Both the position numbers and the translations under genes were made by a program. Below, in pieces: positions 1-7,299 of a DNA stretch of 25,980 bases. Under the pieces are notes generated by a model. The model had not been told where the DNA came from and ran no database searches. It worked only from the letters and a program-made list of their open reading frames with translations. This stretch comes from Prevotella sp. UBA746 (lineage in GTDB: Bacteria > Bacteroidota > Bacteroidia > Bacteroidales > Bacteroidaceae). The stretch's first letter is position 1; each line of letters begins with the position of its first letter. The stretch is taken from contig DBKQ01000052.1 in NCBI GenBank assembly GCA_002298545.1, positions 44,267-70,246 on the forward strand, in the 5' to 3' direction.

Positions 1-28
1 CCCTCCCTAACCCTCCCCAAGGGGAGGG
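1..28. repeat. GC-rich intergenic palindrome
   Basis: CCCTCCCC-AA-GGGGAGGG at 11-28 is a perfect 8-bp inverted repeat, preceded by a partial direct copy (CCCTCCCTAA). Short elements of this kind are familiar between genes in Bacteroidales genomes. There is no T-run after it, so I do not call it a terminator. From 1 to 163 I see no gene, only this element and the tandem repeat that follows. Confidence 0.5.
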
Positions 29-69
29 AACTGGATTACTCTGAGAGCTGAAAGTGCTGTGAGATGCTC

Positions 70-142
70 TATTTGTCTTATTAGTCCTATTAGTCTCATT
101 ACTTCCACAACTCCCAGTTCTCCCAGTTCCCCCCAGTTCTCC
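70..142 (+). repeat. Imperfect 9-nt tandem repeats before the ABC ATPase
   Basis: Two runs of 9-base units lie back to back. The first is TATTTGTCT, TATTAGTCC, TATTAGTCT, CATTACTTC (70-105). The second has CAGTTCTCC, CAGTTCCCC and, one base out of register, CAGTTCTCC (115-142). The region is strongly pyrimidine-rich on this strand. Nearly all units are nine bases long, so the frame into the ATPase stays open, but the peptide it would encode (Ser/Pro/Thr-rich) does not look like part of an ABC ATPase. I treat it as a non-coding leader repeat that ends about 20 bases before the chosen ATG. Confidence 0.6.
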
Positions 143-163
143 CCCAAAAAACAACAAGCAACA

Positions 164-916
164 ATGGAACAAAAGAAAGTAGTAATCGAGCTCCAAAACG
201 TGAAGCGTGAATTTCTCGTCGGCGACGAGATGGTACACGCACTGCGCGGAGTATCGTTCAAAATATACGAAGGAGAGTTCGTTACCATCATGGGTAAATC
301 GGGCTCCGGAAAATCCACGCTGCTCAACCAGCTCGGATGTCTCGACACACCATCAAGCGGAGAGTATCTGCTCGACGGAGTGTCGGTAAGGACAATGTCG
401 AAGCCACAAAGAGCCGTGCTGCGCAACAGGAAAATCGGATTTATCTTCCAGAACTACAACCTGCTGCCTAAGACTACGAGCATCGAGAACGTGGAACTGC
501 CGCTTATGTACAACCCCGAAGTTTCGGCCAAGGAGAGACAGCAAAGAGCTGTGGAGGCTCTGAAAGCCGTGGGACTGGGCGACAGACTCTACCATAAGTC
601 TAACCAGATGTCGGGAGGACAGATGCAGCGCGTGGCTATCGCCAGAGCTCTGGTGAACAACCCTGCCGTAATCCTCGCCGACGAGGCTACGGGTAACCTC
701 GACACAAGAACGTCGTTTGAAATCCTCGTGCTCTTCCAGAAACTCTATGCTGCCGGAAGAACAATCATCTTCGTTACTCACAACCCTGACCTGGCAAATT
801 ATTCAAGCCGCAACATCATGCTGCGCGACGGCAAGGTGATTAGCGACGAATACAATTCTAACATACTTTCGGCGGCTGACGCTCTGGCGCAACTGCCGGC
901 TAACACGGATGAATAA
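164..916 (+). CDS. MacB-type ABC transporter ATP-binding protein
   Basis: A 250-residue cytoplasmic ATPase that would pair with the next gene to form an exporter of the MacB/LolD-like type (macrolide, peptide or lipoprotein-type substrates; the actual substrate cannot be read from sequence). All nucleotide-binding motifs are intact: Walker A GKSGSGKST (residues 44-52), Q-loop Q96, ABC signature as MSGGQ (149-153), Walker B VILADE (169-174) and H-loop H206. The frame is open upstream to 59. I chose ATG 164 because the protein then begins MEQKKVVIELQNV, as the family does, and the upstream part is simple repeat. The stop overlaps the permease start by one base (TAATG), indicating translational coupling. 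Confidence 0.95.
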   Translation: MEQKKVVIELQNVKREFLVGDEMVHALRGVSFKIYEGEFVTIMGKSGSGKSTLLNQLGCLDTPSSGEYLLDGVSVRTMSKPQRAVLRNRKIGFIFQNYNLLPKTTSIENVELPLMYNPEVSAKERQQRAVEALKAVGLGDRLYHKSNQMSGGQMQRVAIARALVNNPAVILADEATGNLDTRTSFEILVLFQKLYAAGRTIIFVTHNPDLANYSSRNIMLRDGKVISDEYNSNILSAADALAQLPANTDE

Positions 917-2157
917 TGAACTACAGCAACTTATTCAAAATAGCACTGAGAGCCATCGCTGCAAATAAGATGCGCTCTTTCCTTACTGCTCTCGGCATCA
1001 TTATCGGCGTGGCTTCGGTCATCGCCATGCTTGCCATCGGACAGGGCTCGAAGAAGAGCATTCAGGCGAACATCGCCGAAATGGGCTCTAACATGATCAT
1101 GATTAACCCGGGGGCTGACCGCGGACCAGGCGGAGTGAGACAGGATGCCTCGTCGATGGAAACGCTGAAGCTCACGGACTATCAGTCGCTGAAGGATGAA
1201 TGTAACTATATCTCGGCTATCAGCCCCGTGGTGAACTCCAGCGGACAGTTTATCTATGGCAACAACAACACGCCGTCGACTATCTATGGCGTAAACACGG
1301 ATTATCTTACTATCCGACAGCTTAGCGTGGACGACGGAGAGATGTTTACCGACGAGGACATTAAGGCGAGCGCTAAGGTGTGCGTGTTGGGACAGACGGT
1401 GGTGGACAATCTTTTCCCCGACGGCTCCGACCCTGTGGGCAGAGTGGTGAGGTTTAACAGTATTCCGTTCCGCGTAATCGGTGTGCTCAAGAAGAAGGGC
1501 TACAACACTATGGGTATGGACCAGGACGACCTTGTGCTGGCTCCTTACACCTCGGTGATGAAGCGTATCCTGGCTCAGACGTATCTGGGCAGCATCAACT
1601 GCTCGGCAATTACTGAAGGTCTGACCGACAAGGCTACGGAGGAAATTACTACTATCCTGCGCCGAAACCATAAGCTAAAGGATGCTACTGACACTCAGGA
1701 GGCTGACGATGACGACTTCAGCATACGTTCGCAGGAGGAGTTGGCGTCGATGATGAACTCTACTACCGACATGATGACGATTCTCTTGGGCTGTGTGGCT
1801 GGTATTTCGCTCATTGTTGGAGGTATCGGTATTATGAACATCATGTATGTGAGCGTTACGGAGAGAACGAAGGAGATTGGTCTGCGCATGAGTGTAGGTG
1901 CACGTGGCGTGGACATCCTCAACCAGTTTCTTATAGAGGCTATCCTGCTGAGCGTTACGGGCGGAATTATCGGTGTTATAATTGGTGTCGGCTCATCTTA
2001 CGCCATAAAGTTTATTGCCCACTGGCCTATCTACATTCAGCCATGGAGCATCATTATGAGCTTTGCCGTCTGCACGTTCACCGGTGTCTTCTTCGGATGG
2101 TACCCGGCTAAAAAGGCTGCTCAGCTCGACCCAATCGAAGCACTGAGGTATGAGTAA
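916..2157 (+). CDS. MacB/FtsX-family ABC transporter permease
   Basis: A 413-residue inner-membrane permease partnered with the ATPase in front of it. Layout: one N-terminal transmembrane segment (about 21-43), a periplasmic MacB_PCD-like domain (about 50-270), then an FtsX domain with three transmembrane segments (about 284-395). Typical motifs are present: ERTKEIGLR with following GA, QFLIEA, and the C-terminal LDPIEALRYE. The length fits a permease with the ATPase on a separate polypeptide, whereas E. coli MacB fuses the two. In Bacteroidetes such pairs often work with an RND-type adaptor and TolC, which would lie upstream of the window. The gene is followed after 12 bases by the histidine kinase, so all three host genes look like one operon. 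Confidence 0.94.
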   Translation: MNYSNLFKIALRAIAANKMRSFLTALGIIIGVASVIAMLAIGQGSKKSIQANIAEMGSNMIMINPGADRGPGGVRQDASSMETLKLTDYQSLKDECNYISAISPVVNSSGQFIYGNNNTPSTIYGVNTDYLTIRQLSVDDGEMFTDEDIKASAKVCVLGQTVVDNLFPDGSDPVGRVVRFNSIPFRVIGVLKKKGYNTMGMDQDDLVLAPYTSVMKRILAQTYLGSINCSAITEGLTDKATEEITTILRRNHKLKDATDTQEADDDDFSIRSQEELASMMNSTTDMMTILLGCVAGISLIVGGIGIMNIMYVSVTERTKEIGLRMSVGARGVDILNQFLIEAILLSVTGGIIGVIIGVGSSYAIKFIAHWPIYIQPWSIIMSFAVCTFTGVFFGWYPAKKAAQLDPIEALRYE

Positions 2158-2169
2158 AAAAAAATTACT

Positions 2170-3333
2170 ATGCTCTACCCTTCTAAATACAAGAAAACGA
2201 TAATTGCCATACACATTGCCGTATGGCTTATCGTTATCCTTGCACCCTTGACATTCTTCGACAAGGGCGACAAGTTTGAAATGGACAAGCTCATTCCGAT
2301 GATTTCGAGTCCGGTGATGATGATGGCGGTGTTCTACACCATGTACCTCCACATCACCCCGAAGTTCCTGTTCCGCGAAGACAAGAGGAAATTCTGGATC
2401 TATACGGTCGTGCTCGTTCTCGGTGCCGGAATTTTTCTTCATCTGTGGCTTAGCTTTAGCCATAACATCTTCTTCAAGCCGGAGAGTGTTCCACCGGAAT
2501 ATTTCCCGAAACCTAAAGACGGCGGGCACGGCTTTCAACCCAGAATGAGACACAGCATGGAATATTGGTTCATGCTCCGCAACATCTTCAGCATGATTGT
2601 TACGGCTGCCATTGCCGCCATGTCGGTGATTTCCATCAAATGGCACTCTGCAGAAGTGGCACGACAGGAGGCGGAACTGGCACGAAGGAATGCGGAACTG
2701 GCTAAACAGAAGGCGGAGACGGCAAGGGCGGATGCGGAACTGAAGAATCTGAGAAATCAGATTAACCCACATTTTCTTCTTAACACTCTGAACAACATCT
2801 ATGCCCTCACGGCTTTTGACCAACAGAAGGCGCAGGATGCTATCTTGCAGCTGAGCGGAATGCTACGGCATATTCTATACGACAACCAGCAGGAGTTTGT
2901 GTTGCTCCGGGATGAGGTGACGTTTATTCAGTCGTACATCAATCTGATGAAAATCCGCATCGCTAAGTCTTGCGACATTTCTATCAATGTTGATGTGCCG
3001 GAAAACTCTGAAATCCGTATCGCTCCGCTTATCTTCATCTCGCTTATCGAAAATGCCTTTAAGCACGGCATTGCTGCTACGGGGAAGAGTTTTATCAACA
3101 TCACGGTGGGGGCTGACGAGGAGCACATCGAATGTTCTATAGAGAATTCTAACCACCCTAAGGAGCAGTCGGACAGAAGTGGGCACGGCATCGGACTGAT
3201 GCAGGTGGAGAAAAGGCTGAAACTCTCTTATGGCGACCGCTTCTTGTGGGAAAAGGGGGTTAATGAAGACAATACTGTTTACCATTCTAAAATTATAATT
3301 TATGACACTAAACTGCGTAATAATCCCGACTAA
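2170..3333 (+). CDS. LytS/YehU-type sensor histidine kinase
   Basis: A 387-residue membrane histidine kinase of the His_kinase (LytS-like) family. Four hydrophobic segments (about 11-30, 44-62, 76-96, 138-157) form the sensor. A charged Ala/Glu/Arg-rich coiled coil (about 160-198) follows, then the phosphoacceptor motif NQINPHFLLNTLNNIY with H201. The ATPase part has an N-box ENAFKHG (294-300) and G-box GHGIGL (338-343). The kinase normally phosphorylates a LytTR response regulator encoded just downstream, controlling, for example, the neighbouring efflux genes. That regulator is absent here: phage sequence begins within about 120 bases. The kinase itself looks complete. Confidence 0.93.
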   Translation: MLYPSKYKKTIIAIHIAVWLIVILAPLTFFDKGDKFEMDKLIPMISSPVMMMAVFYTMYLHITPKFLFREDKRKFWIYTVVLVLGAGIFLHLWLSFSHNIFFKPESVPPEYFPKPKDGGHGFQPRMRHSMEYWFMLRNIFSMIVTAAIAAMSVISIKWHSAEVARQEAELARRNAELAKQKAETARADAELKNLRNQINPHFLLNTLNNIYALTAFDQQKAQDAILQLSGMLRHILYDNQQEFVLLRDEVTFIQSYINLMKIRIAKSCDISINVDVPENSEIRIAPLIFISLIENAFKHGIAATGKSFINITVGADEEHIECSIENSNHPKEQSDRSGHGIGLMQVEKRLKLSYGDRFLWEKGVNEDNTVYHSKIIIYDTKLRNNPD

Positions 3334-3341
3334 TACCCACC

Positions 3342-3425
3342 ATGCACCCACAATACACGTATATTACTAATACTCAATATATTATGGCAATTTTCCTTCT
3401 TCTCATAAATTTCGCTATATGGTAG
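3342..3425 (+). pseudogene. Possible truncated start of the LytTR response regulator gene
   Basis: An ATG eight bases after the kinase stop opens a 27-codon frame beginning MHPQYTYI. This is the position, and roughly the kind of N-terminus (Met, polar residues, Tyr-Thr, then hydrophobics), expected of the cognate response regulator. The usual following Asp-Asp-Glu-Pro is missing and the frame degenerates into AT-rich sequence. I infer that the host gene is cut here by phage integration and that its remainder lies beyond the other prophage end. The junction probably falls near 3360. An imperfectly coding intergenic stretch is the alternative. Confidence 0.35.
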
Positions 3426-3447
3426 ATATAAGGTGGATATGTTGCAG

Positions 3448-3468
3448 TTTTGTTACTATTTTGTTACT
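3448..3468. repeat. Phased direct repeats before the integrase (candidate arm sites)
   Basis: TTTTGTTACT occurs twice (3448-3457 and 3459-3468), one helical turn (11 bases) apart, just upstream of the integrase promoter. Short phased direct repeats beside an integrase gene are typical of integrase arm-type or accessory-protein sites, and their position would also allow autoregulation. The sequence only shows the repeat; the role is inferred. Confidence 0.45.
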
Positions 3469-3476
3469 CGAAATCC

Positions 3477-3507
3477 TTGCTTAATTGAGAAATATAAACT
3501 ACATTTG
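3477..3507 (+). promoter_or_regulatory. Integrase promoter, Bacteroidetes type
   Basis: TTG at 3477-3479, a 20-base spacer and TACATTTG at 3500-3507 match the Bacteroidetes housekeeping promoter (-33 TTTG, -7 TAnnTTTG). The start site would be near 3513, about 15 bases before the integrase ATG. Confidence 0.6.
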
Positions 3508-3527
3508 CAGAAACAAAACAGAGACCT

Positions 3528-4691
3528 ATGGGAAGAAGGAAAACTATTGATAAAGAGCCTGTTACAATCAGATTCAAAGAACTTGCAAACGGCAACAAGA
3601 GTATTTATCTTGACATTTACAATAATGGGGAAAGAGTGTATGAGTTCCTAAAATTGTATCTTTTGCCCGAAAATGGGCGAAATAAAGCCGCTGTAAGGCA
3701 GAAAAATTCAGAAACTATGGAGGCTGCAAACATCATAAAAGCTAAAAGGGTTCTGGAAATAAAAGAAGGTATAGCAGGAATAAAATCCAGCAAAGGAAAC
3801 ATGTCTCTTAATGCCTGGATTGAAATATTCAGAAAATATAAATTGAAAAATACTCAGTCTCCCCAGAATGTGGAAATGCACATCTATGCTACAAAACTAC
3901 AACTACAGAACTATAAAGGGACAGAAATAAAGCTATGCGATATTGACAAGAAGTATTGCCTCGGTTTCATTGAACATCTCAATAATGCAAAGCGGAAATA
4001 TACAGAGACTCCGTTAAGCGAGAACACAAAGAAACTATATTATGCCTATCTCAACGACATGCTCAACAAGGCGGTGAAGGAAGGGGTCATTCTGAAGAAT
4101 CCATTTCTGGAAATCGACAAAAAAGAAAAGCCCAAAGCACCGGAAAGCAACAGGGCTTACCTTGACTTAGAGGAAGTAAAAATCCTGGCACAAACAGAAT
4201 GTGTAGACACAAACACTAAACAAGCATTCATGTTTTCTTGCTTTTGCGGATTAAGAATTTCCGACATAAGAACTTTGAAGTGGAGAAACATAAAAGAGAC
4301 TTTGAGCAAAGACGGAGAAAAGATACTTCATCTAAGTCAGACTCAACAGAAGACGAACAGGACGGTATCTTATATTCTCCCAAAGGAAGCCGTTAAATGG
4401 ATGCCGCAAAAGACAGGCAGCCCTTTTGTGTTTCCTTATTTAAAAAGTGAGAACACGATAAACAGACACGTCTCGGCATGGGTTTTTAAAGCAGGAATCC
4501 AAAAGCATGTAACGTTCCATACCGCCAGGCACACTTTCGGAACCATGATGATTACGCTTGGCGCAGACCTCTATACGACCAGTAAGCTGATGGGACATTC
4601 AAGAATTTCAACCACTGAAATCTACGCGAAAATAATAGACAAGAAGAAGGATGAAGCAATGGGGTTGATAGATAAGTTCTTTGACAAGTAA
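3528..4691 (+). CDS. Tyrosine recombinase / phage integrase
   Basis: A 387-residue site-specific recombinase that would integrate and excise the prophage. The N-terminal region (about 1-90) is an arm-binding-type domain, followed by a SAM-like core-binding domain (about 92-200) and the catalytic domain (about 208-387). The catalytic set is visible: R243 in CGLRISDIRTLKW, a likely K275, H331-x-x-R334 in HTARHTFG, H357 in LMGHSRISTTEIY and nucleophile Y366. It resembles the integrases of Bacteroidetes mobile elements. The start ATG 3528 follows directly from the promoter described above. It lies at the extreme left of the prophage and faces the capsid and lysis block. Confidence 0.95.
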   Translation: MGRRKTIDKEPVTIRFKELANGNKSIYLDIYNNGERVYEFLKLYLLPENGRNKAAVRQKNSETMEAANIIKAKRVLEIKEGIAGIKSSKGNMSLNAWIEIFRKYKLKNTQSPQNVEMHIYATKLQLQNYKGTEIKLCDIDKKYCLGFIEHLNNAKRKYTETPLSENTKKLYYAYLNDMLNKAVKEGVILKNPFLEIDKKEKPKAPESNRAYLDLEEVKILAQTECVDTNTKQAFMFSCFCGLRISDIRTLKWRNIKETLSKDGEKILHLSQTQQKTNRTVSYILPKEAVKWMPQKTGSPFVFPYLKSENTINRHVSAWVFKAGIQKHVTFHTARHTFGTMMITLGADLYTTSKLMGHSRISTTEIYAKIIDKKKDEAMGLIDKFFDK

Positions 4692-4693
4692 AA

Positions 4694-4727
4694 AAAGGGT
4701 AATTGCCGGCATAAGCAGTTACCCTTT
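4694..4727 (-). terminator. Terminator for the leftward late operon
   Basis: AAAGGGTAATTGC (4694-4706) pairs with GCAGTTACCCTTT (4715-4727) with one wobble, around an 8-base loop. On the minus strand the stem is followed by a T-run, so it should end transcription coming leftward through 4748. On the plus strand there is no T-run beyond the three bases of the stem, so its effect on the integrase transcript is probably weak. Confidence 0.8.
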
Positions 4728-4747
4728 ACTGATACGAAACAATAATA

Positions 4748-5293
4748 TTAAAATGGATGGATCCTTATTCTTGTATGACCAGTTGTTCGGATAGACGCTT
4801 CCTTGAATTTCTGCTTCTTCTCTTCAGCCAACAGTTTGAATCGTTCAGCTCCATCTGGATAGACAAGCATCATCCATTCATAGAGAGACTTGTATACAAT
4901 GAAGTCATGAATATATACAGTCATCGTATGAACGCTTGTTGCAGAGAAATCCCTTGGCATAATCATTACAAGGTAATAGGCTTCCTCATCATTAGCTGGA
5001 GAACCGACACAATCCTCCCATTCGTCGGAATCAAATCCGCCTCCATGCATATCAACCTTACAGAAACGATACAGCATTTCCCTACAGTCTTCAACTGCAG
5101 AGTCAAGGATTCGTGCCAGTCTGTCTCTGTTGCCTACTTCCGCTACATCAAAGATATTATGCAGTGTATGGGGATCTATATCTTGTCTTGTCTGTGAATC
5201 AGCAAAAACATAAGCCGTGTTCTTAATGTCGTACACAAGCTCCTGCTTCAGCAATTCTATCATTACCCGATATCCATTACAACATGTCTTCAT
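4748..5293 (-). CDS. Unknown phage protein, paralogue 1 of a tandem trio
   Basis: I do not recognise a function. Up to 181 residues; the start may be at the second Met (MIELLKQEL, residue 11), which aligns better with its neighbours. It shares with the next two genes an N-terminal segment (here YDIKNTAYVFADSQ) and, near the C-terminus, a helical hydrophobic patch (YIHDFIVYKSLYEWMMLVYP) followed by a charged helix. No signal peptide or clear transmembrane segment. It is the last gene of the leftward late operon and ends at a good terminator. Its place downstream of the lysis genes suggests a virion or late accessory role, but this is inference only. Confidence 0.8.
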   Translation of the reverse strand: MKTCCNGYRVMIELLKQELVYDIKNTAYVFADSQTRQDIDPHTLHNIFDVAEVGNRDRLARILDSAVEDCREMLYRFCKVDMHGGGFDSDEWEDCVGSPANDEEAYYLVMIMPRDFSATSVHTMTVYIHDFIVYKSLYEWMMLVYPDGAERFKLLAEEKKQKFKEASIRTTGHTRIRIHPF

Positions 5294-5296
5294 ACT

Positions 5297-5785
5297 TTAA
5301 AAATTTCGCTTGGGTCTTTCCCTTTTACATAATGATGATTTTAGTGTACTGAGTGCAAAACCAGCCAAATCTGAATAGTCTTTAGCATCATCCTTATTGG
5401 TCATCAGAAACCAATCCATAAGTGCCTTGTTGATAATATAATCATGAATGGATGCAGTTATGGAATCCTTGATACCCATAATGAAGTTTGACGGAACTGT
5501 CAACTTAATGTCAATGTCTGTGTCCTCCATCAACTTGTTGCTTGCAGTGGCATCAGTTTCTCCATGCAGCATTTCGCTAAGTGCATTCAGGAGCTGACCG
5601 TATGCACCCTGAATACTTCTAAGAACTTGATTCATGTCTTCCTCGTCATCGCTTGCCTGCATGTTTGAAGCTTGCTCAGGAGATTTGTCGTCTGAGCCTT
5701 TGCTTCGTCCTGTGATGAACGCTTTGTTTTGGAAATCATATATGAGTTCACTCATATACAATTTTATGTTCAATATCTTTCCCAT
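5297..5785 (-). CDS. Unknown phage protein, paralogue 2 of a tandem trio
   Basis: A 162-residue protein of unknown function. MSELIYDFQNKAFITGRSKG (residues 11-30) aligns with the N-terminal block of its neighbours; the true start could be residue 1 or 11. The middle is acidic and low in hydrophobics (about 28-55). The C-terminal part has SITASIHDYIINKALMDWF (about 110-128), then KDDAKDYSDLA and a basic tail (KRERPKRNF). The match to paralogue 1 in the IHDxIxxKxLxxW segment and to paralogue 3 in the DxAKxYSD segment shows common descent. It is four bases upstream of paralogue 1 and six downstream of paralogue 3, so the three are certainly co-transcribed. Confidence 0.8.
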   Translation of the reverse strand: MGKILNIKLYMSELIYDFQNKAFITGRSKGSDDKSPEQASNMQASDDEEDMNQVLRSIQGAYGQLLNALSEMLHGETDATASNKLMEDTDIDIKLTVPSNFIMGIKDSITASIHDYIINKALMDWFLMTNKDDAKDYSDLAGFALSTLKSSLCKRERPKRNF

Positions 5786-5791
5786 ATCAAT

Positions 5792-6256
5792 CTACTTTTT
5801 TCTTTGCGGCTTCAGCTTATTGTATAATTTGGCATTTATGCTTTCTATATGTGTGGCAACATTGTCTGAATATTCTTTTGCTTTGTCCTTGGCAACAATC
5901 TCGCACCATTTGTACATTATGTATGAAACAAACATCGAGAACATTGATGCAGAAATTGAACTTGTCAAGTTTTTGTTAAATCTGTCCGACATGGAAAGAT
6001 TGAGTATATAGTCAACTGGACGATCATGTGTTATATCTGACACTGTATTGATAAACCTTTTTGTTATGTTCGTAACAGCATTGCATGCCTCTTTCCAAAA
6101 CCTTTCAATCATCTTTCTGTCTTCGTCAGTAACAAAAACTTGATCGTATAATGTTTGACCGTCAGTCAATTGGGACTTTGCCCCAATATATGCTGTAGTC
6201 TTGGCAACTTCCTCCAGGACTGCATTCTTATTTATTGTGATATTTATTTCTTGCAT
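5792..6256 (-). CDS. Unknown phage protein, paralogue 3 of a tandem trio
   Basis: A 154-residue protein of unknown function. The N-terminal block VLEEVAKTTAYIGAKSQ and the following DEDRKMIERFWKEACNAV helix are of a type I associate with small late proteins of Bacteroidetes phages. The C-terminal SSISASMFSMFVSYIMYKW plus DKAKEYSDNVATHIES aligns with paralogue 2. It starts inside the end of the spanin-like gene (29-base overlap), so it is translationally linked to the lysis cassette. Confidence 0.82.
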   Translation of the reverse strand: MQEINITINKNAVLEEVAKTTAYIGAKSQLTDGQTLYDQVFVTDEDRKMIERFWKEACNAVTNITKRFINTVSDITHDRPVDYILNLSMSDRFNKNLTSSISASMFSMFVSYIMYKWCEIVAKDKAKEYSDNVATHIESINAKLYNKLKPQRKK

Positions 6257-6749
6257 TCTTCATCCATTTATATAGTTTATATCCAAGCCACACCAATATC
6301 ATGCAGAGTGCTCCCATTGACCATACGGCATATTTGAGCTGAAACTTTTCCCACTTCGTCAGTTCCTTTTCCACAGGATATGGTACTCTTATTGTGTCGC
6401 ATACGGAAATGTATTGGAAATCTCCATATTCCTTATTCTGCAAATCCATATTTTGCATCGAGAAGAAGTTGTATAGATACTCCCAATGCCACCTCTCCGA
6501 GTAGACTGTATCGCCTACCTGACGTGTAGAAACACTGTCTTTGATATATATGCTGTCTCGCTTGAATATGCTGTCAATGACGGTTCTGTCATTACGGTTC
6601 CAATTGACAGTACTGTCAGTCATATTATGTGAGATGCTTTCTTTCAATCCTGCGGAACCGCTTTTGCAGCCGAAGAATAAAATCAGGAACAACATGCTGA
6701 TTATGCACATCGCTACCCTATTGCCAAATATATTCTTCTTTGCTCTCAT
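6228..6749 (-). CDS. u-spanin-like lysis lipoprotein
   Basis: A 173-residue protein with a lipoprotein signal at the N-terminus (hydrophobic 12-27, cysteine at 28 in LFFGCKS) and one transmembrane segment near the C-terminus (about 140-158) ending in a basic tail. An outer-membrane lipid anchor plus inner-membrane anchor on one chain is the architecture of unimolecular spanins (T1 gp11 type), which fuse inner and outer membranes in the last step of lysis. The periplasmic part has repeated Asp-Ser-(Ile/Val) units (IDSIFKRDSIYIKDSV, 58-73) and likely extended or beta structure. It lies directly after the holin and endolysin, one base downstream of the endolysin stop. No sequence-level family is claimed. 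Confidence 0.75.
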   Translation of the reverse strand: MRAKKNIFGNRVAMCIISMLFLILFFGCKSGSAGLKESISHNMTDSTVNWNRNDRTVIDSIFKRDSIYIKDSVSTRQVGDTVYSERWHWEYLYNFFSMQNMDLQNKEYGDFQYISVCDTIRVPYPVEKELTKWEKFQLKYAVWSMGALCMILVWLGYKLYKWMKNARNKYHNK

Positions 6750-6750
6750 A

Positions 6751-7299
6751 CTATACCTTTAATGCTTTCTTTGCCCTTACAAGATATTTCTTTCGACTAT
6801 CCAATCCTGTTGTTCCACCATTGATTTTCTTTGTTATGGTGATAAAAGAATCTTTGTCCGCGAGCTTGTTAAGTCCATTGCTGTTCCACCACCACATCGC
6901 AGACTTGACAGCACCGAGAGGCTTTTCCAACAATTCAGGATGAGCCATAATGTCTCCACGGCAATATGAACTGTCATTATATGTCTGATAGTTTGCACGT
7001 CCTGTAATCTGTATCAGTCCACGACCGCGATACTTGTAGCCGTCTCCGGTTTTCACGTTCCCAAGCATCTGCTTCAGCTTGCCTGTATCATACTTCGTGA
7101 AGTAGCTTATGTTACCAATCTCTTTCACGCTTCTCAGCTCATTGCTTTCATGTGCTATCTGAGCTAAGAAGTGTGCCATACGCAATGGAGTACTTATCTT
7201 GAATGTTTCTTTATATCCGTTGATATAAGGAAGATATTCAGCGACCTTATCCTTTGCATTTGGCATTATCTCCAATATCTGTTCTTTCGTTATTTCCAT
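6751..7299 (-). CDS. Endolysin, glycoside hydrolase family 19 (chitinase-like lysozyme)
   Basis: A 182-residue single-domain muralytic enzyme without signal peptide, so it needs the holin to reach the peptidoglycan. GH19 motifs: AHFLAQIAHES with probable catalytic E51, a second acidic site near E60, and KYRGRGLIQITGRANY (89-104), followed by the WWWNSNGLN and INGG regions. Its length is usual for phage GH19 endolysins. The start lies within the holin gene (53-base overlap), and the spanin-like gene follows after one base: a compact lysis cassette. Confidence 0.93.
   Translation of the reverse strand: MEITKEQILEIMPNAKDKVAEYLPYINGYKETFKISTPLRMAHFLAQIAHESNELRSVKEIGNISYFTKYDTGKLKQMLGNVKTGDGYKYRGRGLIQITGRANYQTYNDSSYCRGDIMAHPELLEKPLGAVKSAMWWWNSNGLNKLADKDSFITITKKINGGTTGLDSRKKYLVRAKKALKV

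Noticed and set aside
59..163. N-terminal extension of the ABC ATPase to 285 residues
   Set aside because: The added 35 residues are a translation of the 9-base repeats and do not belong to the family; ATG 164 gives a normal start.
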